Part shown: piece after piece, positions 22,539 through 33,252 of the stretch | How positions within the stretch are numbered: the first letter of the stretch is position 1 | Layout: each line of letters starts with the position of its first letter | NCBI GenBank assembly: GCA_022495995.1 | Contig: JAFEMH010003620.1 | Coordinates: forward strand, 1 to 64,000 | DNA: 64,000 bases | Reading direction: 5' to 3' | Source: Adenophora triphylla var. japonica | Lineage: Eukaryota; Streptophyta; Magnoliopsida; Asterales; Campanulaceae | The notes under the pieces: generated by a model | Seen by the model: the letters and a program-made list of their open reading frames with translations, nothing else | Databases searched by the model: none | Told to the model about the DNA's origin: nothing | Translations under genes and position numbers: made by a program

Positions 22539-25098
22539 ATGGATCCGGAGGGGAATCTGATGCCAAGGCAAGCAAGGAGGAACATCTCCGAGGCCTCTCG
22601 AAGGAGGAGGAGAGAGCTCATTCGCACGGAGAGGAAATATGACTTCCTTACACCTCCATCGGAGCTTTATCCCGGCAAAAGGGAGCACAAGTTGACGAAT
22701 CCTCAATCGGTTGGGGTAAGCATTCTTAATTTGCTCAATTCCGTCGATTTTGATTGAATTTTGATTGACTTAGGGCTTGACCCGAGTTTTAGGAATTTCT
22801 CGAATTTTCCTAAGACTTTTGATGATGATTTTGAAATTTTGAGGATTAACCTATGAGGTTAAGAAGATAAACAAACATGCATGTGCAATTTATTTGAAAA
22901 ATAATGAGAATGACCCATTTTTTCGAAAATAATGTGACGGAGTCTTTCCATGTGCTAGAACTAGGTCAATTTTTGATCGTGAATGAGGAAACGGGATTTT
23001 TGGACGATGAAAAGGATTCATGCATGCCATTTTTGAGAAAAAATTAATGCTTATGTGCAAATAATTTTGAAAATTGTGATTTTGTGCTTAGGAGAGCAAT
23101 GTGCTTGATGTGTTTCAAGTGATGAAAGACACGCTATCTATGCAAAGGATGCTAGAAAATTTTTATGAATGCTTTTCTTTTGAAAATATGTGCACTTTTG
23201 AATATATGCATGCTTTTTGAAATGAGACGAAGGACTGACACATTTCTTTTGTGTTCTCCTACAGGAGAACAAATCCAGGGGACCTTCCGAGATTGCAGTG
23301 AGGCTATGGGAGAGGATGCCTGATTTTGAGAAGGATGGGGTGAACCCCAAGCAGCTAATGAGGGCTACCGGCCTTGATCTGTTCGTTGAGGCCATCGGCA
23401 GAGGTATTCACATTACCTCGAAGAGCAAGGGCTTGACCCAGGCCCTTTCGGAGTTCTGGTGGGACACCACTCACAGCTTTCACCTTAGCTGGGGGGAGCT
23501 TACGGTGACTCCGGCCGATTTCACCGCTGCTACCGGCTTACGATTCAGGGAGGCCTGTGACCTGGAGGGACCATATCACGGCGGAGGAGTTCAGAGCTTT
23601 AGTTGGGTTTGAGCTTATTCCCAAGGGGCTCGGGATGGAGACTAGGAACGTCGAGGTGGCGCCCGAACCGCATGCGAGATTTCTTTGCTACGAGGTGGCC
23701 ACCGGCTTGCGAGGGCTTTGTGTGGTTGATCTTTGTCGATCCACCATTTTTGCCAATTGCAGGACGGCGGCTATGACTTGCCTTCTCGACTCCTTGGAGG
23801 ATGTGGATGGGATTGGGACGGTCTCTTGGGGCGAGGCCGGATTGGCGGAGCTTTACTTCTCCCTGGACATGTACAGCCGGAACAAGGCTGCCTCGATGGA
23901 CTGCTTCTCTTTTGCTCTGGAGGTATTCTCACCTTCTTTCCTTTCTCTTTTCCTTTCTGTCTTGAGACTTTTATGAGAGAAAATGACCCTTTTGTTTTGA
24001 ACATGCAGGTCTGGTTTTGTGAGGTGATTAGGTTCTTTCCGTGGAACCAACAGAGCGATGCTACCATCTTTCCCGCTATGATCCGCTGGAGGGGAGATGA
24101 TAGGGACAAAATCACTGGGAAGACCCGGATTACCTTTGATTACAAGATGGTGAGGCCAATAATCAACAGGGATGGGCACGATGGAGTGGATTTTTATCCT
24201 TGGGGGAGGTACCTGGAGATTCTGCTAGGGGAGGCCGTGGAGGCGACTAGACAGAGACGGTGGTTGACCGGGCTGACATGCGATATCATCTATCTGGGGG
24301 ACCGCTTTTCTACGCAGCATGGCCATGTCCCTCCATTGGATGCCATTACCCCCCATGATCACCCAGCACGGATGCTGTAGCCCCGGGATTGGTCGGCGGA
24401 TGACATTGCTAGGTATCAGGCAGGCATAGCAGCTGAGGAGTACTTTGACTTGGCTACCCGTACGCTACCTTTGTGGAGCAGCGGTTGAGGACGCCACAGA
24501 AGCTAGTGAAGCTGGCTGTCACTCAGGGGTATGGGGAAGCCGAGCCTACTGACCCGCCGATGCCTCCTGCTCACCTTTCATATGTGGTCAACGGGGTACC
24601 GAGGAGATTCAGGATACCTGTTCCCGACACTAGGGAGCCCCAGTATACTCTGTCGCCGGACAGCACTGTGAGTACACTTTAGGGTCTTGTTCCCTTTTTC
24701 AGATTTCCTTGCTTTTCTGCAATTACGAGATTTTCTTCTCTTTTTCTCAGGTTCCAGCTCGCACTTATGACGGCTTGGTCAGGCAGAACAGGGGCTGGAA
24801 GGATGTATGCCGGTCCCTCTTGAAGAAGCTGGCTTGCGCTTCAAAGGCTGCAGCGAACGTGCAAGAGCCCGTGCGCAAACGAAGGCACGTCGGGGGCACG
24901 GCATCCACTTCATCGGCCTCAGAGTACTCCTCCAGCGCCATGCCTCGGGGACGGGGACCCAATGCCGGCATCCTGGAGCATCTGGCTGAGTACGAGCACG
25001 AGAATTTCCATCTTTATGATGTGAGCGACAACGAGGATTTGCTGAGGGAGACGAGCTTCTATGAGCTGAGCAGCGATGAGGAAGGATCGGAGGCCTAG
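22539..25098 (+). pseudogene. Antisense gene 1 of element B (plant-mobile-domain-like, 4 exons)
   Basis: Transcribed opposite to pol. Predicted exons: 22539-22715 (basic N-terminus, RQARRNISEASRRRRRELIR), 23265-23922, 24009-24667 and 24751-25098. All introns have GT..AG ends (GTAAGC/CTACAG, GTATTC/ATGCAG, GTGAGT/TCTCAG) and the joins keep phase 0. Exon 2 holds WWDTTHSFHLSWGELTVTP..DFTAATGL, the plant mobile domain pattern; exon 3 has FPWNQQSDATIF and DFYPWGRYLEILLGEAVEA; exon 4 ends in an acidic Ser/Glu-rich tail (YELSSDEEGSEA). Defects: a frameshift near 23560, a TAG near 24378 and a frameshift near 24460, so this copy is dead though well preserved. Function unknown; a DNA-transposon-derived domain in Tat extra ORFs has been reported in the literature. 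Confidence 0.7.
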
Positions 25099-25629
25099 GA
25101 GGTCTCTAGAATTAACTTAGGAAGAAAAACAAACAATTGAACAATTTTATGCACATTTTGTTTATTTTTTGCTTTATTTGGGCGCCGATGGGGCGAAAAC
25201 AATGTACTACTGTTTTATTTACTTTTCTAATTTATGCATTATTAATTTGCATATTACTTGAGCCTCGGGGCAGTTTTTTGCTTGGAATTGGGGCTGAAAC
25301 TGGGCCAAAATGATTTATAATGATATATAACTGCTTGGATGGTCTTTGGACATGTTTGTGTACAGGTTTTTGTTGGAAAAGTGGGGTGAAAACTCCCTCT
25401 GGGCAGCAACTTGGTTGCTGCAGATTTGCTTTCCACATCAGGCAAATGAAGACGTGCGGTCTGGTCTCTGAAGCAAAAGAGGCCGTGCGGCTCACAGTTC
25501 TGTCTGGACTGGTCTTTTTCTGAATAAAATCAAGGCTTGGCCATTTCATTTCATTTTCAACCTAGACTTGTCCCAACTGTTCCCAGAGCACATATTTGAC
25601 CTAAAGGCATCAACTTTGATCATCTTGCA
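25099..25629. other. Spacer between antisense genes 1 and 2, element B
   Basis: AT-rich, non-coding, with GAGGCCGTGCGGC at 25481-25493. It would contain the terminator of gene 1 and the promoter of gene 2. Confidence 0.4.
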
Positions 25630-25893
25630 ATGGAGAAACCCGTCAGATTGCAAAGGGGGAAAAGAGATCATTTTTTGTCCGATCTTCAATCATGGGTGAG
25701 ATATAACTTTCAATCTCACAAGGGGCTGTTCGATTCTTCCTTCAAGATCAAGTCTTTATGGCATTTGAAGGATCTCCCGCCCGATTGGGACTTTCTGAGA
25801 GCAGCAGCAAGGTTTTGGGACGTCCGGAGACACGTTTACTGCTTTTCTTACAATGAGATTGTCCCAACCTATGAAGACTTCCGAGCCTTGATT

Positions 25894-25898
25894 GGGGG
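25894..25898. repeat. Target-site duplication, left copy (GGGGG)
   Basis: Five G directly before TGTAGACACC; the same five bases follow the right LTR at 33248-33252. Confidence 0.85.
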
Positions 25899-26080
25899 TG
25901 TAGACACCCCATTCTGAACAAATAAATCATGATTACACTACTCTTCGTCTCTCTTTTATGTTTTGATGAAAGCATATCAGTTTCGTCATGTTTTCGTTAA
26001 GTTTCTAACTAACCTCGTTAGTTTTGGACCTAACTGACTAACGGAACAACTGAAGAGGACAAAATAGTCATCAGACTAGT

Positions 26081-26116
26081 TATCTCGCACGAGATATCAT
26101 ATCTCGCGCGAGATAT
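26081..26116. promoter_or_regulatory. Paired CG-rich palindromes in 5' LTR of element C
   Basis: TATCTCGCACGAGATA (one mismatch) directly followed by the perfect 18-bp palindrome ATATCTCGCGCGAGATAT at 26099-26116. The same pair is in the 3' LTR, and variants occur at about 27062-27098 and 28063-28097. The meaning is unknown; a dimeric protein or RNA hairpins would both fit. Confidence 0.7.
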
Positions 26117-26266
26117 CCCCTCGGCAGGATGTGCAGAAATCACTCTCCTTTTCCGTTTCAACCTCTTTTCTTGATAAACCTCATCTAATCCGGTTCTCCA
26201 ATCAAATTTGAGTTCTGGAAGCTTCCTAGGAGTTTTTTACCTCTCCACCTCTACCTCTTAAGCCCC

Positions 26267-26274
26267 TATAAATA
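26267..26274 (+). promoter_or_regulatory. TATA box of element C
   Basis: CCCTATAAATAC, about 150 bp downstream of the palindrome pair. Transcription would start near 26300. The same box is at 32566-32573 in the 3' LTR. Confidence 0.7.
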
Positions 26275-26949
26275 CTTGGTGACTTCCACTATTTCAGAGG
26301 TCCAGATTTCCACACAACACACACAATTTGTTGGTTTCTCTCCACGAAAGATTCCTTCAAATCACTCACAAAACCTCCCTAAAATCACCTAAAGTTTGTT
26401 TATCAACCTTGTTGATCAACAAACATCCAAACCCGAATCAAGGATTGAGGCGAAGCTCTGTCCGCACCAAGATTTGGCTCTCATATTGAGTCGAAACTCT
26501 GCCCGAATCGCTTCTCGATCGAGAAGACATCTTAGAACCACGTTCTAAATCAATTACTCCCTAAACCCAAGATAAAATCCTCTATTTCTCTTCTTCTTCT
26601 CAATCTCTCTATTGACTTTTAGAGTGGTGTAATCCCATCAAAAGGATTGGCCTAGAGTCCCTTCAATCGATGAAGGCGATCTCGAAGCATACAATCCGAC
26701 ATTCCTAATCAAGAAATTGATTAGGGTTTATTTTTTCTCTTTAATTATATATATTTTAAAGATTGAAAACCTCTCTTTTCTTTAGCAAGACCGATCTTCG
26801 GATCGGGTGGAATGGATGCTCCTCGACCTACCCATTCCATAACCTAAGCCCCGAACTCAAATCTCTTTTCAAAATGGTTTTCCTATGTTTCCAAACGAAT
26901 AATATAGGTGGAGACTCAAAAAGATAAAATTCTTCTCACAACGCTACAG

Positions 26950-26967
26950 TGGCGACTCCGCTGGAGA
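26950..26967 (+). promoter_or_regulatory. Primer-binding site of element C (tRNA-Arg)
   Basis: TGGCGACTCCGCTGGAGA starts one base after the LTR and matches the tRNA-Arg type PBS of elements A and B with one change (GAGA for GGGA). Confidence 0.8.
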
Positions 26968-28226
26968 CTTAAAATTAAGAGGCTTAAACTTGCGTCAAAA
27001 TTAAAAGAGAGGTTTTCAAAACAATTTTGTAAATTCGAATTTTTTGCTCTCAGATGAGGCATGTCTCGCGGCGAGGTATCATATCTCGCGCGAGATATTG
27101 CTTCGGCAATCTGGTTGTTTTCTGGTTTCTCCCGTTTATCTCATAGTCCAAGACGAGAGCCGAACATGCAAGGGGGATCCCAAAATTCATTATCTGCAGA
27201 GTTCCCGCATCTTAAGGCCTCCCTTAAGATGTAGAACTCGAATCGTTTTCCATTTAAATAATTGATTATTATTTATAAACTGCGTGCGATTGGGTTTTAT
27301 TTAATTAAAGTCCGGTCCATTGGGGATTCGGGAGTTGTAATTTAAATTATTTATTTCTCTCTCTCTCTCCTTTATGTGAAACTACGACGGCCTGAGTCTT
27401 CCTAATTTGGGAGAAACGTAGGCAACCACTTGGTGCGGCCATTATCTGTTTTCTTTTAGTTTTCAAAAAAAAAACTTTATATTTTACTCTATCACCTAGA
27501 TTGACTCTCACACACACGCACTCATATTATAACTGTCATTGCACTACATACCCTCTATAAACCCGGGACCCACACTAAGGACGGATGACGGTAACCACCT
27601 AGTCGCCGGTCTCTCCGAAGTTGGATCATCCCACTCCGCGTATTCAATCCATCTAGATTGTCATATCGCGGGGAGCCTAGCCTTCCAGCCCTGCATCGCC
27701 ACATATCATGTAGATTGACTTTTTAGGACACTCCGTGACCGGTCTGTTTGATCTTGGAGTCTTTGTAATCTTTTGTCAAGATCGTTTTGTGCAATAATCC
27801 ATGGAAAAGAAATCAAAAAAAAAAATTGTCGCTTCGGAATTGTCCCTTCGGAAATGTCCCTACAGTTGTCCCTTCGAATTTGTCCCTAAAAAGAGAAAAT
27901 TTTCTCACCAAATTTATTGCACAAAACTTGATGTTACTTGAGATTACTTTGACCCCTAGGTCCCTAGGTTTGGATTCTGAATATTAGAAACCCCCAAAAC
28001 GGATTTTCCATCCGACCAAAATTAGGATTAAAATCAGAAAATTGTGACTTTCCGTGGCGAAGTCTCGCGCGAGACTACTTGTCTCGTACGAGATAAGTGT
28101 TCGGTCTTTTCGTGTTTTGGCCAAAACCTTTAAACCTTCAAAGCCTTCATTCACCCTATTCAGCCGACTTGTTGGGACTCGATCATGGTTTAACCCGGTT
28201 GCTACACGTCAAGGTTCTTCGCCACG
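26968..28226 (+). other. Untranslated leader of element C
   Basis: No gene. It contains two further palindrome pairs (27062-27098, 28063-28097), AACGTAGGCAACC at 27414-27426 (a phrase also near the 3' end of C and after pol in A, B and D), and poly-A-rich DNA near 27810. It probably carries packaging signals. Confidence 0.5.
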
Positions 28227-29591
28227 ATGTCTGCTTCTCCTTCTGTCACCGAGGCCGAAATCAACGAAGCTAAGGCCCAACTCATTCAAGCCCTGCTTAA
28301 GATGGATGAACAAAGTAAGCAAATCGACGAGCAAAACGCCCAAATGGCTGCCCTCATGAAAGAACTCCATGAGTTGAAAGTCAAGAAAGGCAGAAAACAA
28401 AAGCAGAAAGTGGAATCCTCCTCCGACGAAGAGGAATCCTACACCAAAGTGAATAGAAAAATCAAGAAGTCAAGCAAGAAAAAGGAAGAATCCGATTCCT
28501 CCTCTTCCTCGTCCTCCTCCGATGATGAGGAACATACCTCCAAAGTTGCTAAAACCAAGAAAGAAGGCAGTGGTGAAACTACTAAACTTGGTGACCATGT
28601 TACTAAGAACTACCTCGAGAAGAAACTTGCAACTCTTGACACTTCAAAAGGGTCATTCGTTCCATTTGATCCCGATGCTCTTCAACAATCCATCACTAAG
28701 TTTCCTCGCAAGTACAAGACACCCGATATCGCCAAGTGCAATGGTACTACCTGTCTTCGAGCTCATGTTGAGACCTACACTTGGGCTATGCTTCCAATGG
28801 GCGTTGATAACACGATCTTGGCCCAATGCTTTCCTCAAACCTTAGAGGGTGCTGCAAGGGATTGGTACATGTCTCTTCCTACGACTACAAGGCTTGATTG
28901 GTCATCCGCATGTTTAGTCTTCCAAAGGCAGTTTGAAGATAACTCCACTTATCGCCCTACTAGGAGGGATCTTGAACAAACCAAACAACATGCAAATGAG
29001 TCCTTTGCTGAATTTTATAGAAGATGGAGACTCAAACTCACTGAAATCGTCGAAAGGCCTACTCTCAAAGAGCAAATCCACATCTTCCTCCAATGCCTCC
29101 GTGATGAATTTCAAGAGAAGCTCGCTGGTAATTACTTTCCTAGTTTCAATGAACTCCTCGAGTCCGGAATTAGGGTTGACGACTTTCTCAAAAGTAAAAA
29201 GAAGGAAAGTAACTTCCGCTACAACAAACCCGCTACAAGTAAGGATGCTTCAGTCAATGCCATTGCAGTCAACCGCTCCAACACCGGAAAGTATTCTGCT
29301 GTCCCTCCTCCCGAAAAGAAAAAGAGGCACTACGAAAAAATTGAAGGAATCACTCAAGAAGAACTCTTCAATGTGCTCGTCCAGAATGAAATGATCAAAC
29401 CAAGGGAAGGTGGTCCTCCGAAGGATATGGGTCTAAATCATGCTCATCACTTATTCTGCAAGTACCACAACTTTACCGGCCACGATACCAACTCTTGCCA
29501 CCACTTGAAGGACATCATCCAAGACCTTTTTGACAATGGAGATCTAGAACGTCCCAACGTCATCACCAATCCTCTCCCTCGCACTCCATGA
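28227..29591 (+). CDS. Gag protein of element C
   Basis: 454 residues, intact. Residues 8-50 form a predicted coiled coil (EINEAKAQLIQALLKMDEQS, then heptad-like ID-QNAQMAALMKELHEL); residues 51-120 are Lys- and Ser/Asp/Glu-rich; residues 145-330 are the retrotransposon Gag core (AHVETYTWAML, ARDWYMSLPT, FAEFYRRWRLKLTEI, PTLKEQIHIFLQCL); residues 411-424 are CKYHNFTGHDTNSC, a C-x2-H-x4-GH-x4-C knuckle-like motif in place of the usual CCHC; then HHLKDIIQDLFDNGDLERP. It would form the particle and bind element RNA. The start ATG (CCACGATGTC) is the first one in the frame and precedes the coiled coil. The ORF being intact fits a recent insertion and implies Gag from such elements may be made and used, possibly also by others. 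Confidence 0.9.
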   Translation: MSASPSVTEAEINEAKAQLIQALLKMDEQSKQIDEQNAQMAALMKELHELKVKKGRKQKQKVESSSDEEESYTKVNRKIKKSSKKKEESDSSSSSSSSDDEEHTSKVAKTKKEGSGETTKLGDHVTKNYLEKKLATLDTSKGSFVPFDPDALQQSITKFPRKYKTPDIAKCNGTTCLRAHVETYTWAMLPMGVDNTILAQCFPQTLEGAARDWYMSLPTTTRLDWSSACLVFQRQFEDNSTYRPTRRDLEQTKQHANESFAEFYRRWRLKLTEIVERPTLKEQIHIFLQCLRDEFQEKLAGNYFPSFNELLESGIRVDDFLKSKKKESNFRYNKPATSKDASVNAIAVNRSNTGKYSAVPPPEKKKRHYEKIEGITQEELFNVLVQNEMIKPREGGPPKDMGLNHAHHLFCKYHNFTGHDTNSCHHLKDIIQDLFDNGDLERPNVITNPLPRTP

Positions 29592-30090
29592 AGAAAATGA
29601 AGTTCCAAGAAGAAAGCTGCACTTACCACTTTGGGGCTACCACTATCCTCTCCCTTTCTCCTTTGATAGAAGTAGATTAGGTTTTAAATTTCCAAGTATG
29701 AACTCGAAGAGTCGTTCAGTCTTTCTAGTACTTCTCACCTCCTCTAGTTTGTGTCATCTAAACTATCGAGTCTGTTCTTAAATTTCCCAATTAATTAAAG
29801 TCAATTTCATTTTCCTAAACACTTTCCCTAAGGTTGTTCTACCTCACGAATATCATTTAATTCATGCAAAATAATGGACCCTCCATTCCCTAATCATCGC
29901 AAAAAATAGAGATTTCTAAGCGAGTTTAAGAAGAAGTTATCGTTAGGAAGCTTAAGGGCTAAACATTACCCCTACTGAAAGTCAAAAGTCAACAAAAGAA
30001 GAAAGTCAAAGGTGCTGCTATCAACCTTCGTTCCAAGAAGAGTGGGGCTACTCAATTCAAGGCTTTGAGAGTACAAAAATAAAAAACTCG

Positions 30091-30119
30091 CTAGGACGAA
30101 ACTCCTCAAATCGTCCTAG
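30091..30119 (+). other. Hairpin module, copy 1 in element C
   Basis: CTAGGACGA pairs perfectly over nine bases with TCGTCCTAG around an 11-nt loop; followed by GCAAAAATAGAGCATC, as after the other copies. Confidence 0.65.
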
Positions 30120-30765
30120 GCAAAAATAGAGCATCAAAAAAAAAAAAAAGCACTCTCAAGCTTTCATCGCCCCCACAACAAAGATGAAACATCAAGGGCA
30201 TGAAGGACTCTCCCACAAGAAGAGGAGTCAAGTGATACAAATAAAAGAAATGAAGATTACTCAGCAATCTTACAACAAGTGAAGAAGACTTTCAGTGTCA
30301 AGAAAAATGTTTACCCTTAAGTCATACTAATGATTGGCTTACTTCTCAAACTTATTTAGAAATTTCTAGATGATGTACGGTCCATTAAAAGGTAGAATAA
30401 CTTTTCTAGATCTTTGAGTCAAGAAGCGTTTCTCGTTGAGTCTAGGGGCTTCCTATTAGCCATTCTCATACACACTCTTGAAATCCAAGCATAAAAACTG
30501 GGGCTTTCTAACCTTTCCTCCCCCAGTCAATCTCTACTTCAACTCTTCAAAATAAGCAAATCAGCATTAGGAGCTTTCCTCTTTGCTTCTCACTCTCATC
30601 ATTAGAGAATACACTTCTTAAAAAAAAGTCAATGCTTGGATCACCTTCCAAAGAATAGAGTCCGTCTCTCCTCAACTGACTTGAGATCTCATCTCTCTCT
30701 TCTCAATAAGATTCTCTCCTCTGAGTTCTCTTCGAGTACACATACTTTTCAAAAAAAATGGCTCG

Positions 30766-30796
30766 CTAGGTTGAAAACTCGTAAAGAGCGGCCTAG
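30766..30796 (+). other. Hairpin module, copy 2 in element C
   Basis: Outer stem CTAGGTTG/CGGCCTAG (eight pairs with two U-G), AAAA on the 5' side only, inner stem CTC/GAG, loop GTAAA. Followed by GCAAAAGTTAGAGCAC. Confidence 0.65.
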
Positions 30797-30839
30797 GCAA
30801 AAGTTAGAGCACAAAAAAAAGGCGCAAAAGAGATGCCCG

Positions 30840-30869
30840 CTAGATTGAAAACCCGAAAGGGCGGTCTAG
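30840..30869 (+). other. Hairpin module, copy 3 in element C
   Basis: Outer stem CTAGATTG/CGGTCTAG, AAAA bulge, inner stem CCC/GGG, loop GAAA. Compared with copy 2, G-C has become A-U in the outer stem and U-A has become C-G in the inner stem, i.e. compensatory changes. Confidence 0.7.
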
Positions 30870-31597
30870 GCAAAAACCAGGGTGCGCACTAAGAAAAAAA
30901 AATCAAAGGACAAAGGGAGAGTACTCTTCAGCCTTCTTCATCGAACATCATTCGATCCTCTTCAAATCAAACCAACAAGGAGAGTCTTCTTCGATCGCCT
31001 TCAAATCAAGAGAGTAGCCTCACAAACCTATTCACAAAGTCATCTACCACTTGCAAGCAACTTGGGGCTTGAGACATCAAAGGGCCTTGGACATAAAGCC
31101 ATTACGACAGTCGACAGATGTGTAGTCGTTTGCCTCCTAGAGACAAGACTCAAGGAGAAGTAAGAATGAAGATTCTCAACAGACCTAGATGTGTTCACAC
31201 ATGATTACTCATTGAAATTCTACAACAATGAAGAAACAGTACAGCCTTGCTGACTAGCAACAAATTCTGCATAAACCTGATTTGGTCCCAACTTGTCAAA
31301 CACAAGTTCACTCATACAGTTCACCTCTCTCAAATACAAATCCATACAAATGTCCCTACATCTCCATACACTCATACATAAACTCACCATCAAAATGTCT
31401 GACCGGCCATTTACACGAACAGACGTGAGCACCACCACGTAAGTCTAGTTGAACAACTAAAATCTGAAAAATCTATTTGGAATCTTTATGTGCTAACAGG
31501 TGCAGAAAGGTAAGAATCATTCGGGTCTATCCGAGACCATCATGCATATATCCTTGCATTACAGGGGCCGACAGAACCTTCATCTCAACCGACAACT

Positions 31598-31900
31598 TCA
31601 AGTCCGTGACCTCGGCAACATCAGCAAAGTCTGTGATGACAGCAACCTCAAGTCCGTGACCTCGGCAACATCAGCAAAGTCTGTGACGGCAGCAAATTTC
31701 AAGTCCGTGACCTCGGCAACATCAACAAAGTCTGTGATGGCAGCAACCTCAAGTCCGTGACCTCGGCAACATCAACAAAGTCTGTGATGGCAGCAAACTT
31801 CAAGTCCGTGACCTCGGCATCAACTAAAAAGTCTGTGACGGCAGCAAACTTCAAGTCCGTGACCTCGGCAACAACAATGGCAACGTCAGTAATCTCGGGC
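31598..31900. repeat. 50-51 bp minisatellite in element C, six copies
   Basis: Units start AAGTCCGTGACCTCGGCAAC and contain CAGCAAAGTCTGTGA. Near the 51-base period (17 codons) a Ser/Val/Thr-rich frame stays open, but I do not regard it as a gene. Confidence 0.9.
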
Positions 31901-32182
31901 GGCATACTTCAACAAACTTCATCAACAAATAGGTATCTTCAGAATTGGGTCAAGTCCTTGATTCCTCAGTATGATTTTACCTTTTCAAAAAAAAAAAAAT
32001 CTCACTTCGATTTTCAAAAATGCTTTTCAAAATACCTAAAATAGCCTTTTTAGTGTTTTGGAGTCGAACTACGTTTGGTCTGATTCTCTCTTAGAGATAC
32101 GTAGGCAGCCGTGCGGCACGACCATCCCAATGTTCAGAATGATGTCTTTTCTATCGACGACACTTCTTCTTTCATAAGACCT

Positions 32183-32197
32183 GTCGCCGAGGGGCTC
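32183..32197 (+). promoter_or_regulatory. Polypurine tract of element C
   Basis: GTCGCCGAGGGGCTC ends at the base before the 3' LTR. It is almost identical to the tract of element B. Confidence 0.75.
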
Positions 32198-33247
32198 TGT
32201 AGACACCCCATTCTGAACCAATAAATCATGATTACACTACTCTTTGTCTCTCTTTTATGTTTTGATGAAAGCATATCAGTTTCGTCATGTTTTCGTTAAG
32301 TTTCTAACTAACCTCGTTAATTTTGGACCTAACTGACTAACGGAACAACTGAAGAGGACAAAATAGTCATCAGACTAGTTATCTCGCACGAGATATCATA
32401 TCTCGCGCGAGATATCCCCTCGGCAGGATGTGCAGAAATCACTCTCCTTCTCCGTTTCAACCTCTTTTCTTGATAAACCTCATCTAATCCGGTTCTCCAA
32501 TCAAATTTGAGTTCTGGAAGCTTCCTAGGAGTGTTTTACCTCTCCACCTCTACCTCTTAAACCCCTATAAATACTTGGTGACTTCCACTATTTCAGAGGT
32601 CCAGATTTCCACACAACACACACAATTTGTTGGTTTCTCTCCACGAAAGATTCCTTCAAATCACTCACAAAACCTCCCTAAAATCACCTAAAGTTTGTTT
32701 ATCAACCTTGTTGATCAACAAACATCCAAACCCGAATCAAGGATTGAGGCAAAGCTCTGTCCGCACCAAGATTTGGCTCTCATATTGAGTCGAAACTCTG
32801 CCCGAATCGCTTCTCGATCGAGAAGACATCTTAGAACCACGTTCTAAATCAATTACTCCCTAAACCCAAGGTAAAATCCTCTATTTCTCTTCTTCTTCTC
32901 AATCTCTCTATTGACTTTTAGAGTGGTGTAATCCCATCAAAAGGATTGGCCTAGAGTCCCTTCAATCGATGAAGGCGATCTCGAAGCATACAATCCGACA
33001 TTCCTAATCAAGAAATTGATTAGGGTTTATTTTTTCTCTTTAATTATATATATTTTAAAGATTGAAAACCTCTCTTTTCTTTAGCAAGACCGATCTTCGG
33101 ATCGGGTGGAATGGATGCTCCTCGACCTACCCATTCCATAACCTAAGCCCCGAACTCAAATCTCTTTCCAAAATGGTTTTCCTATGTTTCCAAACGAATA
33201 ATATAGGTGGCGACTCAAAAAGATAAAATTCTTCTCACAACGCTACA
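32198..33247 (+). repeat. 3' LTR of element C (1050 bp)
   Basis: Same length as the 5' LTR, with about ten substitutions by eye. Here the PBS-like block TGGCGACTC is unmutated at 33208-33216. Confidence 0.95.
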
Positions 33248-33252
33248 GGGGG
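33248..33252. repeat. Target-site duplication, right copy (GGGGG)
   Basis: Five G between the LTR end CTACA and the resumed reading frame (TCCCGAAATTGAG). Confidence 0.85.

Larger units (their letters stand above)
25899..26948 (+). repeat. 5' LTR of element C (1050 bp)
   Basis: Starts TGTAGACACC and ends AACGCTACA. It contains the paired palindromes (26081-26116), a TATA box (26267-26274), a block CCTAAGCCCCGAACTC related to the LTR blocks of the minus-strand elements, and GGTGGAGACTC (about 26906-26917), a mutated copy of the PBS start. Confidence 0.95.
29592..31597 (+). other. Non-coding region of element C downstream of gag
   Basis: About 2 kb without pol or any other recognisable protein on either strand. 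It holds three copies of a structured hairpin module (30091, 30766, 30840) separated by A-rich runs. A short open frame at 30882-31163 lacks any recognisable feature. Confidence 0.6.
25899..33247 (+). mobile_element. Element C: young gag-only LTR retrotransposon (TR-GAG type)
   Basis: 7349 bp with two 1050-bp LTRs (TGTA..TACA ends), a tRNA-Arg PBS, a polypurine tract and a 5-bp target duplication. The only gene is an intact gag; no protease, RT, RNase H or integrase is present in any frame, so it must borrow these from an autonomous relative. Such elements are known as TR-GAG. I count about ten differences between the LTRs by eye, about 1%, so the insertion is recent. It disrupts antisense gene 2 of element B. 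Confidence 0.93.

Noticed and set aside
22539..25098. Host gene of the plant-mobile-domain family unrelated to transposons
   Set aside because: It lies between polypurine tract and integrase of a retroelement, and the same gene sits at the same place in element A.
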